From Plasmopara viticola (lineage: Eukaryota > Oomycota > Peronosporomycetes > Peronosporales > Peronosporaceae), in assembly GCA_001695595.3 (NCBI GenBank), contig MBPM02000031.1, positions 434,001 through 498,000 of the forward strand: a stretch of DNA of 64,000 nucleotides, in the 5' to 3' direction. The first letter of the stretch is position 1, and each line of letters starts with the position of its first letter. This document shows, in pieces, positions 1-13,823 of this stretch. Made by a program: the position numbers and the translations under genes. The notes under the pieces are model-generated. The model searched no databases. It was not told the DNA's origin and saw nothing but the letters and a program-made list of their open reading frames with translations.

Positions 1-430
1 TGTTCAATCCTTGAATACAACGGCACACGTAGCCGCTCGAACAATTTAAACGGTGCGATCCAAGTAGATATTAAGTTGGGCCTGCTCTTTCACCAATTTA
101 TACCGTAAGCACCACCACATTGGCTTGTCTAGGTATTCCAGCTTTCCAGTAAGCAACAACTTAAGATTGGCTAGAAGACGGATTAGGCGGTGTTCCATGC
201 AAAAAGCTATGCAGAGTCGGATACCACCTTCAGTTTTCTTACGAACATAGCAATCAATGTCACTCAAAGCAAAACTAGCGCTTGATACTTGCACCGATAG
301 TAGACCTTTGAGCCTGTCCCGCAACATCTTGCAAACCTGAAAATCTTCCTTATGCATTTTCTGTGTCCTCGTCCCAAAAAAAATCAATAGATGGTGGAGC
401 TTTGGCAAAAGCAGATGATGCCAAATCTAG
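1..430 (-). pseudogene. Unrecognised decayed gene piece at left edge
   Basis: The minus strand has a protein-like open stretch of about 100 codons starting at an ATG at 357 (MHKEDFQV...) and ending at a TAA near 46. The same frame continues past that stop with plausible sequence (IVRAATCAVVFKD), and another frame just upstream (about 360-430) reads SIDFFWDEDTEN. The stretch is leucine- and arginine-rich and looks helical (LRDRLKGLL, HRLIRLLANLKLLLTGK, WWCLRYKLVKEQAQ). This pattern of coding-like peptide with a frame break and a stop suggests a decayed gene running off the window edge. I do not recognise the family. Further coding-like minus-strand sequence at 1464-1712 (FGWKPIQMVYTTVHRVF) may belong to the same old gene, but the link is a guess. 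Confidence 0.3.
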
Positions 431-3400
431 GGTATTGACCATACTTATTCATAATCCTCCGGTGTATTTTCTCTTAAGCTGACAATCTGATTGTAATCTC
501 ACTTTACCTCTTCAGCAGACCTACTCAAACAAGTCAGGGTCACCATCTGATTTTCGGGTCTTGAACGAAATATCCTCTATCTTTATGAATGCTAACTTAA
601 AATTCTTCGAAACATTGTTCGAACATTGATTGTTGAGCAACAACATGTGAGATTTAGACCACAAGACCATGAGGCCAACTTAGGTGCGCCATATATCACC
701 AGATTTACAGCTTTGTTTTCTTTTTGTAAAAAACAGTGCGCGATACCCATCAAGTACCACAATCATAAGTCATTCCGTTCTCTGTGCGGTTAGCTAAAAT
801 ATGTTGGCTGCGCCCATCGATCCGAATCAAATGATGTCATGTAGGACGAGAGCATTGATTGTACGGTTTACCAGAATTTAGTCGACAAACATTCTTTGAA
901 AGCCTGGTAACTACTAATGCGTAAAGTTCTCTGTGCGAATAGTAGATCATCTAACGAAAGCACATCACCTGTAGAACCTGCCGATTAGTGCTGGAAAGGG
1001 CTCTTTCGGGCCCCACATGTCGGCGGACGTGATAGTAACTTATCTGAAAACGTCGCAATGCTGAAGGGGCTGTAGCTTTTGCATTTGCTACAACCTAGGC
1101 ATTTTTTCTGGCAGCTATAGCTTCTGCTGTATATCATGCGAAATATGGGTCATTCTTCTCTAAATTATGCGACAAAAAAATCTGGGTGTCCTAAAATATA
1201 GACTGTAGATAAGCTAGGCTGATTGAGGTAGGCTGAAGTAGAGTGACAAATGATTCTGTTTAGATATGCAATTTAATATGCTAAAACATAAGCTGCGATC
1301 ACTCTGGTGCTACAGTACTTTGGCCCAGATCGGCTATCCTCAATGTTAGTAATAGACAATTCTGATGCAAGATCATGACGGTGGAACAATGACCAATAAT
1401 GGACGCTAATAATTCGGATTGGCGACAACAAATGAGGGTAATGACTTGGCACTAGACCATATCTTACCTATTCTGATCGCCTAGCCTGCGAGCCAAAGTT
1501 AGCAGCTTGCCCAATTCCCTCGGTCTTTGAAGGTCGTGGAGAATAAAAATTTCGGGAAGGTCGCAGCAAGGACCGCTCTGCTGGAGAATTAAGACCCTGT
1601 CTTGGCACAAAACTAGATAATCACCCATCAGGAAAACTCTGTGGACAGTTGTATAAACCATTTGGATTGGCTTCCACCCAAAAGATTGCTCTTTACCGTT
1701 TATTATCAACAAAGTACGAAGTTTTATTTATGTAATGCGGAGTTAGAGGAAAGATTCCATTCGGTGTCTGAGCCATGCATCCATATCACTGCTGCTTGCT
1801 TGCCAATTTTTGTCACGCATCATTTGTATTGCATTAAACTGCGAGATATTTTTTAACAATTTCAATAAATATCTAATGCAAATGAATAAGCGCGAGTCCA
1901 CTAACCCTTTTTACAACACCTCGTCTTCCGTTTGCAAAGACGGGTGATCCTGGCGATGTTGCTCATGCTAGATGACAATTTGCTAACTTTTTTTTTTGTT
2001 ATGACGCTTATAGCTCCATTTATCCGCGTCTTTAGTAGATCAAATGACGTAGCAAATACTGCAAACGATTTAAAACTCCAATCGACCTTAATGTTGTTAT
2101 ATAATTTTCATCTTAAGTGGCCAGAGCCAGTAACTCCTAATTGATGCGTGTAAAGTACTTCTTCTGTGCGAAATACGCTAAGTATTCCATCTGGAGTTTT
2201 AATAAACTGAGAGAAACAAGAATATCTTAAGAAGCTAAAAAGCCTGAAGCACTCACTCGAGACGAGGTTATCGGTACATGCTCAGGATTATAGGTTAGTG
2301 AGCGAGCAAAGCACTTTGTCGGAAATTATTGTAGATCTATCCGCCAGACTACAGGCTAAGCCGGCGTTGCAAAATTGGGCATCATCTTCAATTCCCATAT
2401 TTTACTTTCAGACGAAAACGACGACACCTTGTTTTAATACTTATATATAGGTCTCAAAGCTCGGGTATCTACGCGTTACTGATCAGCATCTGCAAAAACA
2501 AAGAAGTTTGACTATATCTCATAATTTCAAAGATCTTTGGCGAATTATTGTCTGGCATTGCTTGAACTTCTTGATGAGTCGTAACAAAGCGTAGTGACAT
2601 GTCTTAACGTATGCAATGTTATTTTAACAACGTCTAAAACAGGATTTAACGGGTTCATTCAAACACTTAAGATACTCAAAGGTGCAAAGATTACTGGTAA
2701 TGACTTGTCTTAAAATATGACATTAACGAAGTCCAAGAAATTGAGCTTTCTGTGGGATCCTATAGTCAAATTTAAAGATCGCTGAGAATTGCACTTGTAG
2801 TAGAGAAAATTCGAAGTATCGATATAACAAATTTTTTTTGCTGTTTTTGCTCCTTGGTAAGTTTTAATTTGTTAGTCAGAGTACGTTTATTGGCGAGACA
2901 CAGTCACGTTATATAGCTTTTGATTGGCACAATTCGTCTAATCCTTCATCAAAGTCTACAGCGTGGGGAATTGAGTCGGGGGATGCTTCTTCGTCGATAC
3001 AGATCACATTATACAGAGATGTGATTACAATCAACACACATTGAATATGATAGTGCTCAGAACTATACCTATCAAAATCTCCAAGTCAATTATTATTAGC
3101 CAGTAAGAAATCGCCGTTGGATTTGCTACAAGCAGTTGCTATTAAGCGCAATATAAAACCTTTTAAATTATGTAACCGTCTATTAAAGCTACAATTACTT
3201 ACTAAATTGCGCTCACTACTCCGCAAGTAAGGCCAACAACTACTTTCAATGCATTTTCGTTCAAAAACATTCATTTGACCGACCATATGACTCAAGCCAT
3301 GTATCAAGAGCCTGTCAAGTTACGCTGTCCATATTATAACGCAAACATTAGAAATTTACGGGCTACATTTTTGTAAGTAATGTTCAAAGATGTCAGTAAG

Positions 3401-6400
3401 TGCTTACACACTTCAACTCCAAATAATACGCGTCTGGTAGAATTACCGTGATCAGCCCTGGTTTGTATCCTGGTGCTCAGACGAATAGCATTTATGTTCT
3501 CGTTAGTATTGGGGTGTCAATCATTGACTCGAAAACCGCTGTGATAGCCAAAACGTTTAAATATTACAATCCAGTCATCGATAAAAATCGAGTTTTTCTG
3601 CCTAGGTTGCGTACGGCGGTCTAATTTTGACCTCTTCACAAGAGCAAGACGTGACTAATATACCTACGCAAGGCACTAATTTTAAAATGACCTTGTCGTT
3701 TCAAGATCAATGATTCCGATTGGTATTATTGGTCATATTTCTCCACACCTGACCTCTTGAGCAAAAAAAAAATATTGTGTGAGTCCGATAAGTACTCATG
3801 TATTCGCTTTCTAAGTCTAAAGCGGTGGACTTTATCGGCTTGTGTGTACGATCTAGTTCAATAAATGAACTCAAATCTTGATCGAGTCACGACATCAAGC
3901 GTTGTGGTCGTTGATTGCATCTTTATTCTAATTTACCTTATAGTGCGCGTTTCTTGACAGCTCGAAATATTTTCCAAATAGCATAGCTTTATTATTACAA
4001 TTTTATGGTTCATCGAGCTTTAAAGCCTCGACATATTTTAGATCGACAACATCACTTTCCTTAATTGAAAACATAACGGAGTCATCTCCTCCATATTGCA
4101 AGAGATTAATGCTCGAGCTCTAGCCATTGTCCCATTCGATTGTATTACTCTTATGGCTTCAGTTGATCCCGGGTTGCATGAATTGTGCTTTGAGGTATAC
4201 GTAATCTATTTAAGTGCCCACTTATTTTACATTTTCTAACGTTAAAGCTCGACAATTCGTAGCTTCCATTAACATAGATCCATTGCCTAAGATAACAACA
4301 AATCGGCCTGGAATTAGATAAAATTTTTGAAGGTCTTTTGGTTGTTGATGTCAATCATCAAGTTAAGTTATCTCTTCTTTGTATGTCAAGTCTTGGCTTT
4401 GTCTGACTTAGAGAAAAGAATCGGCTGATATTAGGGGAAGGTCTTTCTATTTCAGTTTCATTCAGTTTTTGAACATTCACTATTTATGCTTTTGGCTTCT
4501 CTGACTGATATTTCGTACTGAGACTCCATTCAGTCGGATAATGTGATTTCTTGCTCACAGAATGCCTGCTTCGGCTTATCTTTCTCATGTAAGAAAAAGA
4601 AGCTTATCTCCTATCGAAGGAATACTTAGATATTGTGACCAGAGACATGGCATAACAAAAAAAAGAAACAGGAATAGAAGTTATCTTGCACCAGGCAATG
4701 GCCACTTGCACGCAACCAGTTGGAGCTCATTAGTGTCTTTCGAGAAGAAGGCAAAACAGACATGCTGTGAGATTTAATTTTTTTAAACTTATTGCTCACT
4801 TCCCGTGATTTGTGAGCCAAACGGGATCTCACAACTACTTTATGCTAGTAATAAGCCGGACGGCAAAATGCTTCCTACACAAACCCCGATTACAAGCAAG
4901 AATGTACTTTCTCCGTTACATAACTCATTACTTTTTCTAAATCCCAAAGATGCTTTTAGTTGTACCTTTGGCCATTGAAATTGAAACTAACTCAATTCCT
5001 TTTTTGCTTTCGAAGCATCAGCTGTCTTTTTTTGTTATACCGCAATCATTTGCTGGTGCGCCAAGTTTTGCGATACGCAAATGTCTACCAAGTTTCGAAA
5101 TGATGTTTCATACCACAAAACACTTGCGTGGAAAAGCAGCAATTCAACGCTACAACTTTCTTGTTGAAAAGATTCAAGCTTAGTGAGGGCGTGCTATATC
5201 TTGTATATCCATCACCACACATCGTGATGAATAAGTTTCCTTTCACGCCTAGCAAATAATATTCGTTTACTTGATCAGAGGGTGCTGATTCTGCCGAATA
5301 CCATTTTAAATCCTTAAGCATGATAAAGATCTGCTATGTCAGACCCGTTGTAAGGCATCACTTATGTGTCCTTTCATGCCGTAACCAAGATAGTGAGTGC
5401 TGCTCTGCTGACAGCATTTAAGTCTATGTGACTAAGCCCGAGTTACAGGTTCCGAAGCCATCATTCTATAGAAAGAGGAACTGCTTAACAACGGCGCACC
5501 TAAGAAGATGAACTTCTGTTTTTGATCACCTCATTTACAATTGATGTTTGCATGTTATAAACTTGAAAGCGAGGCGGTCTAATATATATCCATTCATGGA
5601 TCCAATCATACTTACCTTTGTGACAAGAGGCTCTCCAAATGAAGGCCGCCCACCCATTAATTTCATGATATATGAAAGTCACGCCTTTGAGATGCAAGTT
5701 TATACGCGAGCACAGCCCAAAGCCTACCAGGATGAACGATGCTCCCAGCTGCTCCTTTGTGTATCCCAAGCTATTTCACGAGCAAACACTCAGCGTTTGG
5801 TCCGGCTCCTACGTTAAAAATAGCAAAGGCCACGCGCACGTGGACAAAACCGGCTTATTGTTTATTTGCACCTCCTTAATTTTAAAGAGAAGAATATGTT
5901 GTTCTGCTTCTTATAAGTAAAACTTTAAGTTTCACAAATCTAACCCCACAATAATTGCTAAGTCAGGGGCCTGATTTATGAGCTCTACAGCATGGGCATG
6001 CTCGAGTGTCACGATGCATCAAGACTGCTAAGGAGCGGAGACGGGTCCGATTATTCTTCATCCGAGAAATGACGTAAGGAATGAATTGCAATTCAAAAAT
6101 CTTGTTTATACGACACAGTTTCTATGTCGTGGTCTACCTATAGTTTGCATCTGCAATAATTGCAACTTTATGAGTTAATCAGAAGATACATCCATTGTAG
6201 TATTGAAGAAAAAATGCGGGTTGGATTTTTGTTGTCTACAATCGTTATATTTACCGGTACGTCCGTTTTTACTACAAAACTTTATATATTTGTAACGTGT
6301 TGTTACAAGCATTGAATAAACAGACACAAATTTTGTGTATATAGCAAGGCGGTCATTGGCATTTTAAATTTAATTATCAGAGCTGTAATCTTACATGGCT

Positions 6401-9185
6401 ATTTTGATGCAGCCAAGAAATAGCCTGTAAAAATCTGTCACATAAGTTTGCGGCAGCGATGTTAACGCACTTAAGTTGCCATAAGCATATAGATCACGCT
6501 AGCCGTATAAGTAATATTCTTAATTTTAATACAAAGCGGTGCAACAGTCAACTTTTGCTGAGAAACTTTCGAGTTGCCATAAGGCTCTACCATTAAGTAA
6601 AATTATTTGACGATACCGATATTTGCAAGTGTTGACAAGCTGAGGAAAACATTTTATTATGCAATATCTATTTGCGAAATTGCAGCATGTGGCGAAAGGC
6701 TGTTGGGTAAGGTATACTATAAAGTCTTTCTGCTCGCCTATGTCGATATAAAGCATTATTGATTTATATGAGGATATTTTGTACCACAGGATAATATAGA
6801 AAAAACCTCGCCTTTATCTCGTTCATAAAGATTTTGCTACATGCTTCGTGAACATCGTTTAATGGCTAGCCATAGTTGACTCGTTACCTTGTACCACGTC
6901 ACAGCACCAAAATTACCGGGTTCAACTAATTAATCAGATAAACTAGAAACAAAGGACAAAATTTGGGGGGGTTTCAAGTTTTAAAACCATTGACGCAATG
7001 ATGGTTTCTTATAAAGGTAAAATAAAATTGCGTAAACGCAGCAATTACGCATATATAATTATAAAGTTCTACGCATAAATTAATGCACTAAGCCTTTGTT
7101 TGTCGCTCGCTATCTTTTCATCGATTATGTCAATCCTTACAATCAATTCCATGCCTCAATGTGTTTTCGTGACTCTCGTAGAGTTAACGAAATTTCACGC
7201 AAGCATATGATCTTTTTCGCTGTCACTTAAGTTCAAAATTTTAATTGTGATCGTGATTTATTAAGTATGATAAAGTTCCACGGCGAGTAGTACTTTTCTC
7301 TTTCGCTCACCAGTGGTTCACCTTGAGATCTTTAGCTCTTGCGTCAAGCAATGCGACAATATTAATAATCTTGTCGTATTCCGTCAGCTTAATCTGGTTC
7401 AAATCAGCTTCAATTTCCTTCGAGCTTAATAAGAAGTTACCGCGTAGTGCTTCCGGAACTACTATCTGTTTTACACACTTAAATCTTAGCTTTACATGAT
7501 ATACTTGCTACATGCTTGTGTCTTAATACTTGTCGATTGCGGCTCAAAGCAATAAGGATTCGAAGTGATCAATTTAGACCTGAAATGAGAAGAAACAATT
7601 CAATAGCGTTGACCGGTTGACATGTAACATTATGGTGATACTATACGAGCTGTATAAATGGAATGGTGTCCAATCGAAATGACTCAAGAAATACGGTTGA
7701 AACAGATTTAATGAGGTATCAATCGTATCGACAAAGCATAACACAGTCGCGTAAATAACTTCTTTGAAAGTCAGTTGTCGACGAAGGCTCGGGTGGCGAG
7801 CGGAGTGAAGTCAGCAAAAGCGAGATATTGGTTGCTTAATTTGAACTAGAGAAGCGATATTAAACAAGAAGTGTTTAACGATTCTTTTCTTGCTAGAAGT
7901 ACTGGTATCTCTCATGCGTCTACTGCTACCAGCTCAAAGGCTTTCTCTCTTCTAAAATTCATCTGGATTTTCACACATTCTAGATATTTTTATTCCGATA
8001 TACTAAATCCTAATTAATTTGGGACAATTGAAATTAGGTAGTATCGATAAACGAATGGTGATGTGAAACCGTGAAGTACATTTTAATTCATACGTCGGCA
8101 GAAAAATTTAACTGTTGTCCGCAGAAAAATTGTGCATATTCTTGTACGTCTTGTCTGTGCAAGATGCTATGTAAACTGTCACAAAACTTACTTTGTACAC
8201 AAAAACGTGTATAAACGGAAAAGTTAAGGTTGGTGATCTTAATTTTTCACTGGCTTGTCGGACTTTGTTCTTAGCAGTGCTCATGTTTATCTCAACAACA
8301 TGTTTCGGTTAGTTTAACTGAAATATAAAAAAATGGCTTGCTAATACAATAATAAATTAAGCACGATGATGCCGACATTTTACCGCTGTACTTTGTAGAT
8401 GTGATCATGATTACATCAACACTAAGGATCAACGGTGTACTAGAAGACACACTGTGTAGTTTGTGCGCTTTGGAGCCAAATTCGTGTCTATATAATAAAG
8501 TAAGCGCCAACAATGCGGGTTCAGATAGAAGGATTTTTCTAACCTTTTTCGTAGATGGGCTACATATTTTTGCTCGAAGACAGAAATCAGACTTCGCGCA
8601 AACTCTTGTAGGGTGACCAATCTATTCATTTGGGTATTGCACAACGCGATACGCCTCCCCGATGGATCACTCCAGCATTTGGTCTATTTACAAGAGCATT
8701 GGGATCACTAGATTTTGGATTCGACATACAATTTGCTGGCACAGAAGGTGAGCAACATAGTGGCTTATCTGCCTGCTGGGGACTTTTGCTACACGTTTGG
8801 GCAGACTTGCACATTTCATTAAATTTCACAAGCTGAACCGGCTTGCTTCGCAATCATGCTTGAAATTGGTTACAAAATCGAGGCTAAATTTTACTGCTTC
8901 ACGACATAGACCTAACATCGACCCCAACCTTCAGCAAAAATAGTATGTGCCAAAAACGTTCGAATTTTTCTTGACAAAAGCGTCATTGAAATGTCTCGCA
9001 ATTTTACAAATTGTCATTCCACACTCATTCAAGTAAACAAGCTTTTACGCATCAACTTTGCAAGCTTAACATAAATGGACATACTTCAACAAATGATACT
9101 TGGCACCTTAAACTACGATAGGACCGCAGGTGTCACCAGTGTGTTCAGACCTCAAGTTTCGAATACAACATGACGCTTTTGAACT
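431..9185. other. Gene-poor AT-rich stretch
   Basis: No gene could be supported in this stretch. Open frames are under 100 codons, overlap on both strands and show no recognisable motif. Many begin at TTG, CTG or GTG. A minus-strand frame at 5500-5769 contains a hydrophobic run (GASFILVGFGLCS) and could be a scrap of an old gene. A 17-bp imperfect palindrome with TGTAAC/GTTACA ends lies at 6291-6307 and resembles one at 36045-36061. The rest looks like eroded intergenic or repeat DNA. Confidence 0.5.
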
Positions 9186-9189
9186 TTTT

Positions 9190-9306
9190 TTTAAATTTCG
9201 ATGGAAAACGCATGTCATAACAACCAACACATGTATACACGGTTGTATAGACATTGAGGACGCCCACCACATGTTTTGGGTTTGTCCAGTGGCCTTGTAT
9301 CAATAA
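9190..9306 (+). mobile_element. LINE retrotransposon fragment (zf-RVT zinc finger)
   Basis: In frame with ACA at 9229 the plus strand reads T-C-x-H-G-C-x-D-I-E-D-A-H-H-M-F-W-V-C-P-V-A, then a TAA at 9304. This is the hallmark of the zinc-binding domain found after the reverse transcriptase of LINE-type retrotransposons (zf-RVT, pattern C-x-x-C..EDxxHxxxxCP). The upstream in-frame peptide (FRWKTHVITTN) also fits the usual lead into this finger. No reverse transcriptase or endonuclease sequence is visible nearby, so only a short C-terminal scrap survives. The family assignment rests on this one motif. Confidence 0.55.
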
Positions 9307-9309
9307 GAT

Positions 9310-12300
9310 TGCTCGTTGAACATGAAAAATGTCTAATTGTTAGAAACTCTAAATGACACATGATTAACACAACGAACTTGCAGCCTAAATTTACTGCACA
9401 ACAAGGAATTAACGCAATACGTGCGGTCCTTACCACTTTACACTGCTGTAATCTTGGCTTCAATCAAACTATATAATAACAATATACAATAGTATAACGC
9501 AGACGTCTCAACTATAAAAGAGTTTGTACGTCATCACGCCTACGCCGACATCAAGCTGCACGTTTGGCAATTTCAAGATCATACTACTACAAATAAATAG
9601 CAGCGGCGAATGGATACAGGTGGAAATTCAAATGGAAAATGGCTTTAAAGTCAAACAAGGCACCCTTCTTCAACATACAACTACAACTTCTACGCCGAGT
9701 TGACTTACAACTACTATGCTGCAAAATCGAATATGAATACTATTTTTACTACTTCAGCACCGACTGCTACTACATACAGAAATCGAGTACTCGAATAGGG
9801 CGTCAGGGTGTGAAAAAATATCAACAGGTTGGGATTGGAACCGTCACGCGGGTATCCGGCAGACATCAAATACAACTGCTAATAAAAAGACTGCCAACTG
9901 TTCAAATAAGTAGGAATGTGAGATTAACCTCCCTTGTTCGCTGGCCATGATACCAGTCAATCAAAGAAGGTTCTTCGCATTTTCTACAAATTAAAATTGT
10001 GTCTACTCTCTTTACTATAAGCTACGGCTTGGGGGACCATGCCTATGTTGCGTTTAACAAACCCTTCTTATAGAACGAGGTAAAACGTGTAGCACGAGTC
10101 TGCTATCAAATTTCGCATACTTTCGACTTACACGCATCAAACCCACACCCCAACTAAGGTTGAGAATCCTGCCCAGTTTTTGATCATGATGCACGAGACA
10201 TACAAGCTATTTTAATATCGACACGAAACTATTCCTCTCCAGACGTTCTCACACGTCCTTCGCCAAATTTTTTCCTCTTAACTTAACGTCAAGCCGATTA
10301 AGATAAGCTGCGGAATTACTTACAAGATCAAGTACTACCTCTACGGCCACATTGAATATTCTTCACCCGATACACCTAATTTGCTTGTTGTTTGCTAAGA
10401 CGAGTATCGAGACTGTCAGCTTCTAGCTCCCAAGAATATCTACAAATTCAACTTGTCAAGAATATATGAATATCAGAAAAAATCAGGGCTAACGAGCATC
10501 AGTAGTTACATGCACTGTGGTCCAAAAATTACAAACACCAACCACACCCCTTTGCACGCATCTACCACCTTGCAACGCACAGCATGTAGCTTTATCGGCA
10601 TATAGAACGCAAAAGGTCAGAACTTACACACTCTTATCGCAAGCTAGAGTCCACAGATACATCCTCAACATCAAAAAATTTCCTTCGGCAATTTGGCATC
10701 TGTCGCAAGTGTGCTATCCCACTTCAATTGCACACTTAACAATATTATCAAGGGTGTCTCATGCTGACTACGCAAGTGCAGACTATTACGACACATTTTT
10801 TGGCCCGATATATCAAGCTTTAGCGCATAAGCTTTGACTTGGCTCTTCACACGAGCTGACACGTAATTTTCACGATAAGGCTTGAAGCCCATGCGCGCCT
10901 ACTTAATCGCCTCTCATTTGTCGAAATCATCAGGAACTCAAGCTGATATTTGGCCGCAAAACAAGCTATAAGTTGCCACACAAATGCGACTGCATTAAGC
11001 GAGTTTTTTGTGTTTAGTCGCCACGAGTTCTGTCTGCACCGCACGATGATTCAGATTGTTAGTGTCTTCAGCATCCATATTTCACTGTGTACATTGCTGC
11101 CGAGCATCAATAAGCTTACACACTACGGCAAAGTCTTGTATAAGTCCCATGAAACCACGTTCAGCATTTACATTTAAGTTTACTAATCAAAACGTACAAT
11201 TGACCTTGGGGATATTCGAAAAAGTTTATTAACTTCCCCTTTTTCCAGATCGAATGGACACCAGCGTTGCAGAGCAAAGCAAAAGTGTTACTTTTGTTGC
11301 GGCAAGCAAGGGCACATAATCCGCGCTGATCCAAAGAAGATTGACAAATGTAAAATTCTTCTTCATTAAGGGCGCTAAATAGATAATGCTGGAGGTTACA
11401 CTTCATACAAAAACAGAGCTATCGGTCACTGGTTTGGGTGGGGCGTCCTACTTGAGAGGATAGAAATTAGCCCCTGAAAGATTGGCGGCTCTTGAAGTCG
11501 AAATCGATAGATATATAGAAGTTAAATGTGATCGCAGGTGTACGAGATTTGAAAGCCCATTTGTTGACTCAATCGACTCTTGTGTGACAAAGAAGATCGA
11601 CACGCCATCAAAAGGTTTCTTAATTTAAATGGTGAACTAGTGCTTTTGGAGAGTACAGCCAAATCTATTTAACTTCGCTATGACTAGCTAATGGATCGAC
11701 GCTTCTGCCAGTAAGGCGCACAATGTCGTGGTGTAGGCTTTTGGTCATGCATAATTGTTTTACCCGTGCTATGCGTTCGTCACCTCAAAGAAGGTCTAGG
11801 CAGCTAATGCCCGAGGTGGATATCATAAGTTCTAACATCTTTATGGCGGTGGGGTAATTAAATTGGGTCTCTTGGCTCAATTTTTTTCAGAGGGGCTAAT
11901 AGCTAGATAATTGTTCAAGCCTGACTGGGTGACAGCCCGAAGTGGTTGGAACATTTGTGTAAACAGCGAATCAAACGTCGCTAGGGCATTTGCCAGCCCT
12001 TGTAAGATTACTTCTCACTTCGGTACATACTGCTCGGTGTACTATCGCTGTGATGGGTATGCCCAACTCTCTCATTCGAAACTAGTAACGCACCCTACGT
12101 AGCGCATTCGGACATGTTTTAAGCAACACACCATTTCTGATAGTCGTTTGTGCAATGACCGTTGCGATATTTAGTTGAAAATGGTATGTATACAACTCGC
12201 CACTTTACGGTCGGGCTTCAAGTATAGAATGTCGTGGAGACACGACTCCATATATTCTTCGAGCACTCGAGGTAAAATCAAACTGGACTCACATTATTTT

Positions 12301-13120
12301 TGTGTCAGTGGCCTTTGCTTAGTCTTACAGTACTTCCTTCCCGGTTCGAGGTCTCTTACATTTCTTGGTTGGGATTTTGATGGTGGATATCGGATTTCCA
12401 CATATGAAGAATATACCAGATCTTTGACATCCTTCAGTGTAAGTGTCTATGAAGCTTTAGGCTGATTCCAGACTTCTTGGCTCAAACGAAGAGTGTATCT
12501 TTTTTGCCTAGAACTTCTAACCCCCCACCACTACAAAATTTGCTGATTTTAAGTTGCTTAACTCAGCAGCTTTGAGCTAATCAGTATTTACTGATACTAA
12601 TTTCAGGCGATCCTCTTGTTACACGACCACTTTATAGTCTTCATGACACGCAAGAGTCCTTGTCTTGTTTCATGTTTTCGACTCTCCAATTTTATGGCTT
12701 GTTGATCTGTCTCACCCGTTTGCCGCACTCTCACCTCCAGTTTGCTCGCATTGCGCTATGGACATTCGATGGCATGTATAAATAACGGTGACTTTACACC
12801 AGGTAAGCAAACAAAACAAAACAAACTGAAGTTTCACAACAAAAAAGCAGACTTTTTTTCTGCTTTGGTGTGGTAATCTCGAGACTGCTGCAAAAGAGTC
12901 TGCATATAGCTTACAGGAATTGTAGGCTCAAGGTCTTAATGTGATTAAGACCACGCTTTTTATTGAAAAGATTCTTTCCTCTGCTAGCTTAATGATGCAC
13001 GTACAGGCAAATCTTGAAACACTTGCGTTCAAAGACGTCATACATTTTAATACTTTCGGCCAACATAGTGTGGTGCTCGGTGGATCGTAGTCGTGGCAGA
13101 TGAGGTTGTAAGTCCTTTTC
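9310..13120. other. Intergenic stretch, no recognised gene
   Basis: No conserved protein is seen here. A 103-codon plus-strand frame at 9639-9950 and a 106-codon frame at 10517-10837 are the longest. Their peptides show no motif, and the second overlaps other frames on the opposite strand. At about 12950-13090 the plus strand has a short peptide-like run (LETLAFKDVIHFNTFGQHSV) that may be a gene remnant, too short to name. Confidence 0.45.
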
Positions 13121-13128
13121 ATCTTGCC

Positions 13129-13533
13129 TTAGCCAGCGTCATGAAATTTTCGCAGCTTCAACACACATAAACCATTGATTGGATCGATATCACAGCGCTG
13201 ACCTGTCGAATGTTGCCAGCATTCGCACTTGCCATGCGGTGTGAGCTGCAGGGAGAGAACTGCTAGAATTCTCTCATTAGACGAGTTCGACAGAACCCGT
13301 TTCGGTCGCTTTGGAATTGGAAATTGTTTGTCCCGTTGTGCAGTTGAGACAAAAAAATGGCCTGGATCGCCATCGGATCTGAAGTCGTTTACAAACGTGA
13401 CGGTCGAATGCCATGATTGAACGAGAAGGCGACATCGCATTTGACAGTTTAAAAGGATGCACCAAAGGCAAGTGTTAGCCCAAACGAACAGTAAGCTTGG
13501 ACCAAGTGCAGTAGCACGATTGTTCGCTGCCAT
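13129..13533 (-). CDS. Hypothetical small protein with EGF-like motif
   Basis: The frame starts at a genuine ATG (13533) and encodes 134 residues. Residues about 9-30 are hydrophobic (SLLFVWANTCLWCILLN), which could be a signal peptide or anchor. Towards the C terminus there is CECWQHSTGQRC, the C-x-C-8x-C spacing of the last cysteines of an EGF-like module. A basic run (IPKRPKRVL) precedes it. No family is recognised. The frame has no in-frame stop, unlike the broken coding DNA just to its right, and local base composition is higher in GC than the flanks. It may be a real small secreted protein or the tail of a larger decayed gene; the overlapping frames here make both possible. Confidence 0.35.
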   Translation of the reverse strand: MAANNRATALGPSLLFVWANTCLWCILLNCQMRCRLLVQSWHSTVTFVNDFRSDGDPGHFFVSTAQRDKQFPIPKRPKRVLSNSSNERILAVLSLQLTPHGKCECWQHSTGQRCDIDPINGLCVLKLRKFHDAG

Positions 13534-13823
13534 CTCAAGTCCAAGGACAAAGTCTTAAAGCCTAGGGTCATGGTTATGATAGAGGTGGCGGCTGCCAACA
13601 AATGACGCCAATCAGCCAGCAGCTAATAGTTGGTCAAACAGGGGACGCTAGTCGTGTTTTCAACTTGGCGTTATTTGTCTTCTTCTTAGAAATTATTTCA
13701 ATGCCGAACAATCGAGAAAAAAGAAGTTATTCTTAAGGTTTTGTTTCATTTTTTATTTTTTTGATTTTTACCATTGTAGCACCCATGTAGCTACTATAAT
13801 TGAGCCATTTTTTTTTCTTGGAT

